In this document: positions 24,186 through 32,788 of the stretch, piece by piece
Layout of the letters: each line of letters opens with the position of its first letter
Numbering within the stretch: position 1 is the first letter of the stretch
NCBI GenBank assembly: GCA_964428975.1
Contig: CAYSAI010000005.1
Location: forward strand, 1 to 64,000
Source of the DNA: JAGOUA01 sp964428975
Lineage (GTDB): Bacteria > Patescibacteriota > Patescibacteriia > 2-12-FULL-60-25
Direction of reading: 5' to 3'
Length of the DNA: 64,000 bases
The notes under the pieces: generated by a model
What the model was told of the DNA's origin: nothing
What the model saw: the letters and a program-made list of their open reading frames with translations, nothing else
The model's database searches: none
Position numbers and translations under genes: made by a program

Positions 24186-24950
24186 TACGATACTCTTCAG
24201 AAACTCCTAAAAAAACAGGACGTTATCTTTCCAATCATGCATGGGAAAGAGGGAGAGGAGGGGACGCTCTACCGCTTTCTTAAAGCATCACGCAAACCTT
24301 TTGTCGGTTCAAGTCCAAAGGGCGCGCGTATAGCCTTCGATAAAATCATCTTCAAACAATACTGCGAAAAAAAAGGAATTGTAACAGCTGAATGGAATAG
24401 TATTAAAACGACACACGATATTACTACATTTGGCTTTCCTTGTGTGTTAAAAGCTGCATTTGGAGGGTCTTCGCATGAGATAGCGCTTTTACATTCTAAA
24501 AAAGATGTAACAAGTACCCGCGTTAAAAAAATATTGAAATCTTCTGATAACAAATTCTTTGTGGAGGGATTGCTTCATGGTGTAGAGATCACGGTGGGAG
24601 TGCTTTTTAACAAGTCTCTCCCCGTAATCGAGATCGTCCCACCAAAGAGCGGTTGGTTTGATTACAAAAATAAATATTCTGGGGAAAGCTACGAGATCCC
24701 CTTTGCTCCCTCGGTTAAACAAGCTGTTCAAAAATACGCTCAAAAGATCGCTTTACGCATCCACCAAGATCTCAAATTAGGAAGCTATTCTCGCACAGAC
24801 TTTATCGTCGTGAATAATACGCCTTATATTTTAGAGATTAACACCCCTGGTGGGGTAGGACTTACTCCAGTCAGCTTATTTCCTAAGGCAGCGCTTGCTG
24901 TCGGTATATCTTTCAAAGAACTCGTTAAGCAACTCGTGAAGAACATCTGA
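24177..24950 (+). pseudogene. ddl: 5'-truncated D-alanine--D-alanine ligase
   Basis: The frame gives about 257 residues of a Ddl ATP-grasp enzyme, which makes D-Ala-D-Ala for peptidoglycan. Recognisable are VIFPIMHGKEGEEGTLYRFL, FPCVLKAAFGGSSHEI, the central FFVEGLLHGVEITVGVL, and the metal/ATP motif SRTDFIVVNNTPYILEINTPGG. The N-terminal ~70-80 residues, with the glycine-rich first domain, are missing; the frame begins inside the tRNA terminator and the only early start is TTG. A downstream ATG (24238) would lose even more. GC is lower than its neighbours. It is probably an inactive remnant placed next to tRNA-Asp by recombination. Confidence 0.75.
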
Positions 24951-25102
24951 ATGATTTAGATAGCTTGAAACCAAGTCTGAAAAGAGGGTTTTTTTATGCG
25001 AGCAAACAAAGAACCTTTACCGCCAAAGAAATAAACGAGAACCTATTTCTCAAAGAAAGAGGATATGCTAGTCTGTTCATACTAAGTAACAACATATTCT
25101 CC

Positions 25103-25330
25103 ATGCGCACATCTTCTATCGTAACCATTTCGCTTCCTTCTTCCATGGTAAAAGCATCAACAAGAGCGGCAAAGCGTCATCACATGACTCGTTCCGAGCT
25201 TGTAAGAACGGCCTTACGGCGTTTTCTAGAAGAACAGTCAGTACTCGATGCGATTCATGCACATACATCCGAACGTGCTACGGGAAAGTTAAAAACACTT
25301 ACGTCCCTCAAAGCGCTCGCCGATGTATGA
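25103..25330 (+). CDS. Ribbon-helix-helix (CopG/Arc-type) antitoxin-like regulator
   Basis: A 75-residue protein. The N-terminal strand SSIVTISLPSSMVKA and helix-turn TRAAKRHHMTRSELVRTALRRFLEEQ match the RHH DNA-binding fold of CopG-like repressors and antitoxins. The C-terminal tail could bind a partner. I start at the ATG at 25103; the upstream in-frame extension from 24965 has no family resemblance. No intact toxin follows: the next 100 bases carry an inverted repeat and no credible ParE, PIN or MazF gene. It sits in the AT-richer patch after the ddl fragment. Confidence 0.75.
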   Translation: MRTSSIVTISLPSSMVKASTRAAKRHHMTRSELVRTALRRFLEEQSVLDAIHAHTSERATGKLKTLTSLKALADV

Positions 25331-25334
25331 AACC

Positions 25335-25400
25335 GAGAATGATCAAAACGATTCTCTGATAAAGAAACGGTTTCTTTCATCGATATTGGAGATCATTCTC
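25335..25400. repeat. 10-bp inverted repeat pair
   Basis: GAGAATGATC (25335-25344) and GATCATTCTC (25391-25400) are perfect inverted copies 46 bases apart. They lie between the RHH gene and the GNAT gene and could be a small insertion relic or an operator pair. Confidence 0.5.
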
Positions 25401-25428
25401 TGTATCAGTAAAGCACGAAATACTATCT

Positions 25429-25809
25429 ATGCTCTCCCTCCTCCTCACAGACCGCTCTGGAAAACTTCCCACCTCGCAATACGATCTCATGAAAGATGCG
25501 CACAAGATCGGTATGTTGCAGATCAGACACCGTGCCTCGCATAACGATGCGGTTCCTCCGCACATGGCGAGTCATATCTATTATGAAATAGATCCTGCAT
25601 ATCGAGGACAAGGCTACGGGAAAAAGATTTTAGAACTCGGTTTACGCGAAGCAAAAAATATTGGCCTAGAGGAAGTATTCATCACCTGCTGTGAAGATAA
25701 TCTCGCTTCGAAAGCGATCATCGAAGCAAATGGAGGTATTTTTCTCGAAGAAGCGTTCGTTCCTGCGATGGAGAAAAAGCTGTTGAAGTTTAGGAAAGCG
25801 CTTGTGTAA
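25429..25809 (+). CDS. GNAT-family N-acetyltransferase
   Basis: A 126-residue acetyl-CoA-dependent acetyltransferase. The P-loop-like motif A is IDPAYRGQGYGKKILELGLREAK (residues ~61-83), followed by EVFITCCEDNLASKAIIEANGG, typical of motif B with the conserved Asn and Gly. The first ~45 residues are a short form of the usual N-terminal strand-helix. Substrate unknown; RHH-GNAT pairs (TacAT-like) exist as toxin-antitoxin systems, so a link to the 25103 gene, 99 bases upstream, is possible but unproven. No ribosome-binding site is visible. Confidence 0.78.
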   Translation: MLSLLLTDRSGKLPTSQYDLMKDAHKIGMLQIRHRASHNDAVPPHMASHIYYEIDPAYRGQGYGKKILELGLREAKNIGLEEVFITCCEDNLASKAIIEANGGIFLEEAFVPAMEKKLLKFRKALV

Positions 25810-25841
25810 ACAAAAACATTTCATCTTGGTTGCTCCTGCGG

Positions 25842-25847
25842 TATACT
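25842..25847 (+). promoter_or_regulatory. -10 box of the 25859 gene
   Basis: TATACT with no clear -35 element, 11 bases before the ATG. Leader of only a few bases predicted. Confidence 0.45.
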
Positions 25848-25858
25848 TCACCTATCGC

Positions 25859-26506
25859 ATGACTACCAAACAAACACGCGCAATCATCCTTGTCGTTGCT
25901 CTTCTTGTCATGGGCATCATCTTTTTTGGATGGCTGCAAAGCGCGTTTTTTGGTATTACACAATTCCTCGAAGCCCTCGTTCAGTCGCATCCCGTTCTTG
26001 GCCCCTTCGCGTTTATCGCGTTTGCTGCCTGTTCCGTTCTTCTTGGTCCTTTTTCGAGTAGCCCGCTGATCCCTTCTGCCGTGTTCATCTGGGGCCCATT
26101 TCAAACCACCGTCTTCCTGCTGGGCGGATGGCTCATCGGCAACACACTCGCCTATATTCTTGGGTATACGCTTGGACGTCCCCTTTTAGAACATATCGTT
26201 GAGAAAGAGACGTTCGCAAAATGGACACGCATCATCCAAAAAGAAGCGAGTTTTGGCCTCGCTTTTTTGTTTCGTTTCGCGATGCCCGCAGAAACGGGCT
26301 ATCTCTTCGGCATGATTCGCTATGAAATCAAACACTATCTGTTACTCACCTTTCTCGCAGAACTCCCCTTTGCGCTCGTCGCGATTTATGTTGGACAGGC
26401 GTTTATTCAAGCGAATTGGTTTGTCTTTTTTATTCTTGCGCTCGTCTATGCCGTGATGATGACATTCGCTTCTGCTCTTCTGAGGAGACGCATTTCGCAC
26501 GATTAG
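25859..26506 (+). CDS. VTT-domain (TVP38/DedA-like) membrane protein
   Basis: A 215-residue polytopic membrane protein with helices at about 9-29, 45-70, 75-97, 140-165 and 175-200. The SNARE-associated/VTT signature is seen as SSSPLIPSAVFIWGPF and GWLIGNTLAYILGYTLGRPLLEH, then AFLFRFAMPAETGYLFGMIRYEIKHY, where an Arg-Phe pair replaces the more common R.IP. The ATG at 25859 follows a TATACT box; the upstream extension to 25802 is not supported. It converges on pyruvate kinase, with stop codons overlapping by three bases. Confidence 0.82.
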   Translation: MTTKQTRAIILVVALLVMGIIFFGWLQSAFFGITQFLEALVQSHPVLGPFAFIAFAACSVLLGPFSSSPLIPSAVFIWGPFQTTVFLLGGWLIGNTLAYILGYTLGRPLLEHIVEKETFAKWTRIIQKEASFGLAFLFRFAMPAETGYLFGMIRYEIKHYLLLTFLAELPFALVAIYVGQAFIQANWFVFFILALVYAVMMTFASALLRRRISHD

Positions 26507-27918
26507 ATCGTACGAACCTCCATCCACGGCACGTGCCCCGTTTTACCGAGCGGCTCTCCTCCGACAAAAATCACTTCATCGCCCGTTTTGAGCTGTTTGT
26601 GTTTTTTGAGCCATACGATGGCCTCGACTTCCCATGCATGAACATCTTTCCAAGGAGGAAGCACACAAGGAACTACGCCCCACGAAAGGTTCATCTGCCG
26701 CGCGATAGGCGCTGCATCGGTACAGGCGTAAATGGGCATGGTTGGACGATGGCGAGAGAGAAGCCTTGCTGCATCCCCTGTCTCTGCAAGACACACGATC
26801 GCTTTCGCTTGAAGTGCATGAGATAAAATCGTTGCAACGTTCGTCATCGCGGCTTCAGGCGCTTCCGGATCGAGTCGTAGATGCGGAGGAAGGTCATCAA
26901 GTGTACTCTTCTCCATCTCTTCGAGTGTGCGCGCCATCGTTTCAACCGACTCCAGAGGAAATTCGCCCGTCGCCGATTCCCCCGAAAGCATCGTCGCATC
27001 GGTATGATCAATCGCAGCATTCGCAATATCGGAAACCTCTGCGCGCGTTGCTCGCGGCTGACGAATCATGGAATCAAGCATTTGCGTCGCGACAATCACC
27101 GGTTTCGCCGCATCTAAACAGCGTTTGATCAGATCTTTTTGCACGAGAGGCACACGCTCGGCAGGAATCTCGATCCCCAAATCTCCGCGCGCGACCATAA
27201 TGCCGTCCGTTTCTTCGAGAATCGCCTCGAGACAGGTGAGTGCTTCTGGTTTTTCGATCTTCGCAATCACGTGTGGCCGATGCCCCTTCTTCGCATGTTT
27301 TTTGATGAGCGTGTGCAACTCACGAAGATCTTCCGCGCTACGCACAAACGAAAGCGCGACAAAATCCACCTCTTGTTTCAAACCGAAGAGCAGATCTTCG
27401 CGATCTTTCTCACTCATCGAAGAGATAGACGTCTTTGTATCCGGAAGATTGAGCCCCTTATGCGAAAAAAGCGTTCCGCCAAATTCCATCTCACACAGCA
27501 CCTCATGATTCTTGATCCGTTTTACGCGCGCTTGCAAGAGCCCATCATCAAACAGAAGCTTGTCGCCCACACGAACGTCTTGCGCAAGCGTGGCGTAGCT
27601 CACGGGAATCACGTAAGGAAAACGTGCTTTTCCAGAAGTGAAGGCGATTTCACTCCCCGTTTTGAGCAGTATTCCCTCTTTTGGAAGTTCTCCTACACGA
27701 ATTTTCGGCCCTTGTAAATCCTGCAAAAGAGCGAGGTGTTCGCCCGTTTTTTTCGCCACAGCGCGAATAAGTCGCATGAGTTCTGCGTGCTGTTCGTGTG
27801 TACCGTGCGAAAAGTTTAAACGACACACGTTCATACCGGCGTACACCATTTTTTCAAGAAGAGCAGGCTTTGCGCAGGCGGGGCCAATCGTGCAGACAAT
27901 TTTTGTGCGTTTGTTCAT
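26503..27918 (-). CDS. pyk: Pyruvate kinase
   Basis: Catalyses phosphoenolpyruvate + ADP to pyruvate + ATP, the last glycolytic step. The 471-residue length is standard. Seen in order: TKIVCTIGPA, CRLNFSHGTHEQH, LLQDLQGPKIRVG, the B domain, SFVRSAEDL, VIAKIEKPEA, and the active-site signature IMVARGDLGIEIPAERVP with the catalytic Lys/Glu/Asp set intact. Next are DATMLSGESATGEFP and a C-terminal regulatory domain. It may feed the pyruvate node together with the malic enzyme at 52837. A TATACT box lies 7 bases upstream of the ATG, so the transcript is probably leaderless. Confidence 0.96.
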   Translation of the reverse strand: MNKRTKIVCTIGPACAKPALLEKMVYAGMNVCRLNFSHGTHEQHAELMRLIRAVAKKTGEHLALLQDLQGPKIRVGELPKEGILLKTGSEIAFTSGKARFPYVIPVSYATLAQDVRVGDKLLFDDGLLQARVKRIKNHEVLCEMEFGGTLFSHKGLNLPDTKTSISSMSEKDREDLLFGLKQEVDFVALSFVRSAEDLRELHTLIKKHAKKGHRPHVIAKIEKPEALTCLEAILEETDGIMVARGDLGIEIPAERVPLVQKDLIKRCLDAAKPVIVATQMLDSMIRQPRATRAEVSDIANAAIDHTDATMLSGESATGEFPLESVETMARTLEEMEKSTLDDLPPHLRLDPEAPEAAMTNVATILSHALQAKAIVCLAETGDAARLLSRHRPTMPIYACTDAAPIARQMNLSWGVVPCVLPPWKDVHAWEVEAIVWLKKHKQLKTGDEVIFVGGEPLGKTGHVPWMEVRTI

Positions 27919-27925
27919 GAATACC

Positions 27926-27931
27926 AGTATA
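27926..27931 (-). promoter_or_regulatory. -10 box of pyk
   Basis: Minus-strand TATACT, seven bases before the ATG; no good -35 box. It lies in the 15-base gap to the HtrA-like gene. Confidence 0.5.
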
Positions 27932-27933
27932 CA

Positions 27934-29115
27934 CTATTTCCGTTCTTCGAGCTTCAGCGTGAGCAGTTTTTCCTCGCCTCGACGAAGAATCTTTACGCGC
28001 ACTTCCTCTCCTGGAAGATACGCTCCAAGCGCGGAAGCAAGACTGTGCTCGTTCGTAAGTTTTTTGTCGCCAATCTCAAGGATGATGTCGTTTTCTTGAA
28101 TACCTGCCTTATCTGCAGGCGAGTTTGGAACAACGGCCGCATCACGAGAAGCACTCCCACGAGAGATAAACGCGCCGTAGGTGACGGGTAAACGATCACG
28201 TTTTGCTGCATCTTCATCAATCATAAAATAGCGCACCCCAAGCCATGGACGGACGATCTTGCCCGTTTTCTTGACGCTTTCCACCGCGCGTCGCACGACA
28301 TGCGCAGGAATCGCGAACGCAAGCGATTGTCCATTGCGAGAAACAGCCGTATTCACCCCGATCACCTTCCCGCGTAGATCGAGGAGCGGCCCGCCAGAAT
28401 TCCCTGGATTGATCGCCGCGTCCGTTTGAATCGCCTCTTCGATCAGCTCGGTACTCCCCCCACCTCCGGCGATAATCCGACGATTTTTTCCAGAAACAAT
28501 CCCTTTCGTCACGCTATTTTGAAACTCCGCAAGGGCATTGCCGATCGCGAGCACCGTTTGCCCCACCTTCAACGCATCACTGTCTCCAAGTTCAAGCGGA
28601 GTAATACCGGAAATATCTTCCACGCGCAAAATCGCAAGATCAAACGACGGGTCTACATCCAAAATCTTCGCTGTATGCCGTTTTCCATCTTGTGTAATGA
28701 TCGAATAGTCTGCCAATGGGTCTGCCACCACATGACGATTCGTCACGAGAAGCCCGTCTTCACTCACGAAAAACCCAGAACCTCCACCAATACGCTCACG
28801 ACGCGTCGTGGGAGGCGCTTCTTCAAGAAGATCGTTAAAAAAAGGGTCTCGTGAAGAAGGGATCGCGACTTCTTTCGTGATACTCACGGCCACAACCGAA
28901 GGCAGGGCACGCGCAACGACCCGAAGCACCTGCTCTTCCTCGCTTCCAGCCACGAACAGCTCTGGCGTGAGCGTTTGCGCAGGAGCGAGCACCGTTTTTG
29001 GCAGGGTCAAACGAGGAACGACCATCGCACTCACACCGCCCGCAAGAGCACCAACAAAAATCGCGATCGTAAGTGTTTGAAGAGAGGACCCTCGATCAGA
29101 AGAAAAAGATGTCAT
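27934..29115 (-). CDS. HtrA/DegP-like serine protease with PDZ domain
   Basis: A 393-residue envelope quality-control protease. One N-terminal membrane anchor (about residues 12-32) places the catalytic part outside the membrane. The trypsin-like triad is His in VTNRHVV (near residue 125), Asp in SFDLAILRV, and Ser in AAINPGNSGGPLLD (near residue 235). A single PDZ domain (ISRGSASRDAAVVPNSPADKAGIQENDIILEI) follows. Length matches DegS/HtrA forms with one PDZ. I start at the ATG at 29115 because a full promoter (TTGATC, TATCAT) lies immediately upstream and the 29313 extension would cross nrdR. Confidence 0.92.
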   Translation of the reverse strand: MTSFSSDRGSSLQTLTIAIFVGALAGGVSAMVVPRLTLPKTVLAPAQTLTPELFVAGSEEEQVLRVVARALPSVVAVSITKEVAIPSSRDPFFNDLLEEAPPTTRRERIGGGSGFFVSEDGLLVTNRHVVADPLADYSIITQDGKRHTAKILDVDPSFDLAILRVEDISGITPLELGDSDALKVGQTVLAIGNALAEFQNSVTKGIVSGKNRRIIAGGGGSTELIEEAIQTDAAINPGNSGGPLLDLRGKVIGVNTAVSRNGQSLAFAIPAHVVRRAVESVKKTGKIVRPWLGVRYFMIDEDAAKRDRLPVTYGAFISRGSASRDAAVVPNSPADKAGIQENDIILEIGDKKLTNEHSLASALGAYLPGEEVRVKILRRGEEKLLTLKLEERK

Positions 29116-29121
29116 GATCGC

Positions 29122-29150
29122 ATGATAACGAAAGCCTGTTTCTAGATCAA
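29122..29150 (-). promoter_or_regulatory. Promoter of the HtrA-like gene
   Basis: Minus-strand TTGATC (29145-29150), 17-base spacer, TATCAT (29122-29127), then 6 bases to the ATG: a textbook leaderless layout in the 55-base gap after nrdR. Confidence 0.65.
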
Positions 29151-29170
29151 CTCGCCAAGCTCTCGTTCTT

Positions 29171-29638
29171 TTACGATTTTTTTCGTTTTCGTGGAGCAAG
29201 TTCTGCAATTTCTTGTTGAAAGGTCGCCACATCTTCGAAAGAGCGGTACACCGACGCGAAACGAATGTACGCAACCTGATCAAACGCCTTGAGCCGCAGC
29301 ATAACGATCTCACCGATACGCGACGACGTTATTTCATTGGCTTTTTCTCGCTGAAGATCAAGTTCAATCCCTTGAAAAAGCGCTCGAAGGGAAATATCCG
29401 TATGCGAACGTTTCTCAAGTGCGCGGCGAAGCCCTCGTTCAAGCTTCTCTCGTGAATAGGCCTCACGTGTGCCATCGCGCTTCACAACGACGAGTCCCAA
29501 AAGTTCCATCTCTTCTAACGTAGAAAAACGAAACTGACACACTCCACACTCTCGCCTGCGTCGAATCGTCGCTTCATCCGAAGAAAGTCGTGAATCCACG
29601 ACTTTCGTTTCTCCCTTGCCGCAAACGGGGCACGTCAC
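29171..29638 (-). CDS. nrdR: Transcriptional repressor NrdR
   Basis: A 155-residue regulator of ribonucleotide reductase genes. The N-terminal zinc ribbon has CPVC at residues 3-6 and CGVC at 31-34, with RRRREC between them. The ATP-cone domain (VVVKRDGTREAYSREKLERGLRRAL and on) binds ATP or dATP. The start codon is GTG and overlaps the ftsZ stop by 4 bases, so it is translationally coupled to ftsZ. NrdR boxes and its target genes are not seen in this window. The C-terminus is very basic (RKRKKS). Confidence 0.95.
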   Translation of the reverse strand: MTCPVCGKGETKVVDSRLSSDEATIRRRRECGVCQFRFSTLEEMELLGLVVVKRDGTREAYSREKLERGLRRALEKRSHTDISLRALFQGIELDLQREKANEITSSRIGEIVMLRLKAFDQVAYIRFASVYRSFEDVATFQQEIAELAPRKRKKS

Positions 29639-30993
29639 ATCATCTTCTTGCGAAGAAACGCGGGCATCATATCTAATTCTTCCTCTTCTGAAGTGGGAGA
29701 AGTCGGGGGATTTTGACGCTTCGTGGGCTGATAGGGCGCGATAGGAGGTGCAGGTGATGCGGGCGCGGTAGGAGGCTGAACCATCGTTCGTCCAACAACA
29801 GGAGCAGGCGCAGCGACGGGCATCTCTTGCGCAAGAGGCGCAGCTCGTTCAGGAGGGTTTTCCTGTGGAGCGGGAACGGGCGGCGCTTGCACCGGAGGAG
29901 GCGTAGCGATGGGATACGGCGTTCGCGACGTTCCCCCAAGAGGAAACCGCTCCATAGGCTCTGACATGTCGTACGCGGGCGCTCGTGGAGGTGCCGTGTT
30001 TACGAGTGGAAGAATGCTTTTTGGCTTCGGCGCGAGCGTGCGTTGATCAAATCCTGTGGCGATCACCGTGACTTTGATCTCATCCTTCATCGACTCATCA
30101 ATGACCGTTGCAAAAATGATTTTTGCAGAAGGATCAGCCGTTTGTGTAATCACTTTCGCCGCTTCTTGTACTTCATAGAGACTCACATTCGAACCTCCCG
30201 TTACCGCAAAGAGAATGCCCTTCGCTCCATCGATAGAAACCTCGAGAAGAGGTGAGGCGACGGCCGCTTTCGCCGCTTCTACCGCACGATTCTCCCCATG
30301 CGCATGACCAATCCCCATCAGCGCCGACCCACGATTCAACATCACGGCTCGCACATCATTAAAATCTGCATTGATATTCCCATGTTGCGTGATAATTTCG
30401 GAAATACCCTGCACGCCTTGAAGAAGCACCTCATCTACGATGTTAAACGCTTCTATCATGGACGTTTTTTTGTCGATCATCTGCAAAATACGATCGTTTG
30501 GAATGGTGATAATCGCATCCACGTTTGCGGCGAGCTTTTCATGAGCGGCATCAGCGATGGTACGACGCGCCATCCCTTCAAACGAGAAGGGCTTGGTCAC
30601 GACGGCAACGGTGAGTGCGCCCACATCTCGCGCCATGCTCGCCACAAATGGTGAGGCGCCCGAGCCCGTTCCTCCTCCAAGCCCACAGGTAACGAACACC
30701 ATATCCGCTCCCTTGAGCATTTCGCGTATCTCATTTTGTGATTCTTCCGCTGCCTTGAACCCAATCTCTGGATCCATTCCTGCTCCAAGCCCACGCGTCA
30801 AAGATTTACCGATATGCAGTTTCTGCGGCGCTTGCGAGGCGTGCAGCGCTTGTACATCGGTATTCATGGCAATAAATTCTACCCCGCGAATTTTCGAGGC
30901 AATCATGCGATTCACGGAAGAACCGCCCGATCCACCAATACCAACCACCTTAATTTTGGCAAAGGTTTCAATTTGGGGTTTTATTTCAGCCAT
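29635..30993 (-). CDS. ftsZ: Cell-division protein FtsZ
   Basis: Tubulin-like GTPase that forms the division ring. The 452 residues begin with MAEIKPQIETFAKIKVVGIGG-type sequence; SSVNRMI and FIAMNTDVQAL follow. The tubulin signature GLGGGTGSGASP lies near residue 110, and the T7 region is NADFNDVRAVMLNRGSALMG. A long Pro/Ala-rich linker (about residues 330-435) leads to the conserved C-terminal peptide DMMPAFLRKKM, which binds FtsA. I use the ATG at 30993 rather than an upstream codon at 31038, which lies in the promoter region. ftsA precedes it by 48 bases. Confidence 0.96.
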   Translation of the reverse strand: MAEIKPQIETFAKIKVVGIGGSGGSSVNRMIASKIRGVEFIAMNTDVQALHASQAPQKLHIGKSLTRGLGAGMDPEIGFKAAEESQNEIREMLKGADMVFVTCGLGGGTGSGASPFVASMARDVGALTVAVVTKPFSFEGMARRTIADAAHEKLAANVDAIITIPNDRILQMIDKKTSMIEAFNIVDEVLLQGVQGISEIITQHGNINADFNDVRAVMLNRGSALMGIGHAHGENRAVEAAKAAVASPLLEVSIDGAKGILFAVTGGSNVSLYEVQEAAKVITQTADPSAKIIFATVIDESMKDEIKVTVIATGFDQRTLAPKPKSILPLVNTAPPRAPAYDMSEPMERFPLGGTSRTPYPIATPPPVQAPPVPAPQENPPERAAPLAQEMPVAAPAPVVGRTMVQPPTAPASPAPPIAPYQPTKRQNPPTSPTSEEEELDMMPAFLRKKMM

Positions 30994-31011
30994 AGAGCGA
31001 GTTTTTGCCAC

Positions 31012-31038
31012 AGTATCGGGCAGCAGAAGGATGGTCAA
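31012..31038 (-). promoter_or_regulatory. Possible internal promoter of ftsZ
   Basis: Minus-strand TTGACC (31033-31038) and GATACT (31012-31017) with a short 15-base spacer, in the ftsA-ftsZ gap. The spacing is suboptimal. Confidence 0.35.
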
Positions 31039-31041
31039 GCA

Positions 31042-32307
31042 TTACGGAATAAACGACTTGAAGATGTTTTTGAAAGGTGAGCTGATTTTTTTCACAAACT
31101 CAAAGCTTTTTCCTGCTTTTCCACGATTTCCTGTTCGCTGTTCGCTCTTTTCTCCTTCCATCCCCCACTGCATAAGGCCAAGAGCTGTTGAAAAAGCGGG
31201 GTCTTGCAAAAGATCTTCGAGCGCGGATGGAGCTGTCGTAGCTTTCGCTAGCACGGCAGGCAAGCGCAGAACGCGCTTTGCGACTTCTGCCATACCTGCA
31301 AGTTTTGAGCCACCTCCCGTGAGAAGTGCCCCAGCGGGCAACATCCCTGAACGGTCGATCCCTTTCAACACCTGCTCGACACGTTCGAAGAGTTCCTCGA
31401 CGCGCGCTTCCGCAATGTCTGACACAAATCGAAGCGACACGATTTCGGACGTAGGTGCGCCAATAGATTGGAGATCAATATCTTGAAACTTACTCACTTG
31501 CGCGGCATCAGCATGCACGTACTGCCGCTTGAGAATATCTGCCACATCAAGCGAAATACGCAAACCAATCGCAATATCTGAGGTGATATGATCAGATCCA
31601 ATCGGAATCACCGCGGAATGCAGCAAATCTCCCTCTTCGTAGACAGCCACCGATGTGGTCGAAGCACCAACGTTCACAATCACCACTCCCACATCTTTTT
31701 GACGACTGGTTGCGAGCACATCTGCGAGACAGAGCGGCGCATAGACCAGCTCATTCATATCAATACCCGTTCGCAGGACAGCTTTTGTGAGATTACGCAC
31801 ATGACTCGCCACGCCCTGAATAACGTGCACGTCCACTTCAAGACGAATGCCCTGCATACCGATAGGATCTTTGATCCCAACTTGCCCATCAACGGTAAAT
31901 CCACGCGGAAGGATGTGAAGAATTTCGTAATTCGAAGGATTGATCAGCGCACGAACGGATTCAAGGGCACGATCCACATCTTCCGAGCGAATTTCCCCAT
32001 CTGGACGCGAAATACCGATCACGCCACGCTGTATCTGATCGGTAATATACGTTCCTGTCACGCCGATGTAGGCGTCCGCGACGGGCAGCCCCATCTGACG
32101 TTCTGCCTGCTCGAGGCATCCAGAAAGCGTGGTGACCGCCTCTTCAAGAGAGTTCACAAGACCGCGCGAAATGCCGCGCGATGGCACTTCCGCCGCTCCA
32201 AGGATTTGAAGCGTTTCATGTTTGTCCTGTCCCATAACGAGATGTCCTGCGACAAGACGAACGGCGGAACTGCCAATATCAAGGCCAGCAATGAGACGAT
32301 CTTTCAT
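31042..32307 (-). CDS. ftsA: Cell-division protein FtsA
   Basis: Actin-like membrane anchor of the FtsZ ring. 421 residues: phosphate-1 loop LIAGLDIGSSAVRLV at the start, the 1C (SHS2) domain, phosphate-2 VGVVIVNVGASTTSVAVY near residue 205, and adenosine motif ALLTGGGSKLAGM near residue 335. The C-terminus is amphipathic and basic (FEFVKKISSPFKNIFKSFIP), the expected membrane-targeting helix. The ATG at 32307 fits the family start. It lies 31 bases downstream of ybeY, at the end of the long surface-protein operon. Confidence 0.94.
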   Translation of the reverse strand: MKDRLIAGLDIGSSAVRLVAGHLVMGQDKHETLQILGAAEVPSRGISRGLVNSLEEAVTTLSGCLEQAERQMGLPVADAYIGVTGTYITDQIQRGVIGISRPDGEIRSEDVDRALESVRALINPSNYEILHILPRGFTVDGQVGIKDPIGMQGIRLEVDVHVIQGVASHVRNLTKAVLRTGIDMNELVYAPLCLADVLATSRQKDVGVVIVNVGASTTSVAVYEEGDLLHSAVIPIGSDHITSDIAIGLRISLDVADILKRQYVHADAAQVSKFQDIDLQSIGAPTSEIVSLRFVSDIAEARVEELFERVEQVLKGIDRSGMLPAGALLTGGGSKLAGMAEVAKRVLRLPAVLAKATTAPSALEDLLQDPAFSTALGLMQWGMEGEKSEQRTGNRGKAGKSFEFVKKISSPFKNIFKSFIP

Positions 32308-32326
32308 ACAGAACAAAGGTTGATTG

Positions 32327-32356
32327 ATTCTAGCACATTCATACGCGCATCAACAA
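32327..32356 (-). promoter_or_regulatory. Promoter of ftsA
   Basis: Minus-strand TTGTTG (32351-32356), 18-base spacer and TAGAAT (32327-32332) preceded by TGC (extended -10). It overlaps the end of ybeY and leaves a leader of about 12 bases. Confidence 0.5.
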
Positions 32357-32788
32357 AAGAACGCGTTCGAGGCACGTTTCTTGCTTTTTGAACATAATCG
32401 CTTCTTCGCGCTTCGTCGCATGATCATAACCCGCAAGATGCAACACGCCGTGAATCACGAGGCGCGCAAGCTCTTCTTCCTGCGAGATACCACGACGCGA
32501 AGCCTCGGTACGCGCATAGGCAGCACAAAGAAGAATATCTCCCATATCGAGAGGTTCGTGCGCCTGTTTTGGCGTGTGTACGCTTGCGGCAAACGAAAGA
32601 ACATCCGTTGGATGATCTTTTCGACGATAGCGTCGATTCACGTCTTGCATCTGTTTCAACGTGAGAGATTCTACGCCCACTACACGAGGCGTGCGATAGC
32701 GAAGTATACGAGCTGTCTCTTTTCCAAGAACGTTCCACGATCGAGGGGAAAGAAGCGTCGTACACGCCGAACCAGAAAAGAGGATCAT
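32339..32788 (-). CDS. ybeY: Endoribonuclease YbeY, rRNA maturation factor
   Basis: A 149-residue zinc metallo-RNase needed for 16S rRNA 3'-end processing. The metal-binding signature HGVLHLAGYDH lies at about residues 113-123, with the expected three histidines. NRRYRRKDHPTDVLSF and GDILLCAAYARTEA upstream are also characteristic. Its ATG overlaps the stop of the preceding surface-protein gene by 4 bases, so it is translated from the same transcript; a 31-base gap separates it from ftsA. Confidence 0.95.
   Translation of the reverse strand: MILFSGSACTTLLSPRSWNVLGKETARILRYRTPRVVGVESLTLKQMQDVNRRYRRKDHPTDVLSFAASVHTPKQAHEPLDMGDILLCAAYARTEASRRGISQEEELARLVIHGVLHLAGYDHATKREEAIMFKKQETCLERVLLLMRV

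Noticed and set aside
25323..25544. Toxin gene after the RHH gene
   Set aside because: The 73-codon frame overlaps the inverted repeat and the GNAT start, and shows no ParE, PIN or MazF features.
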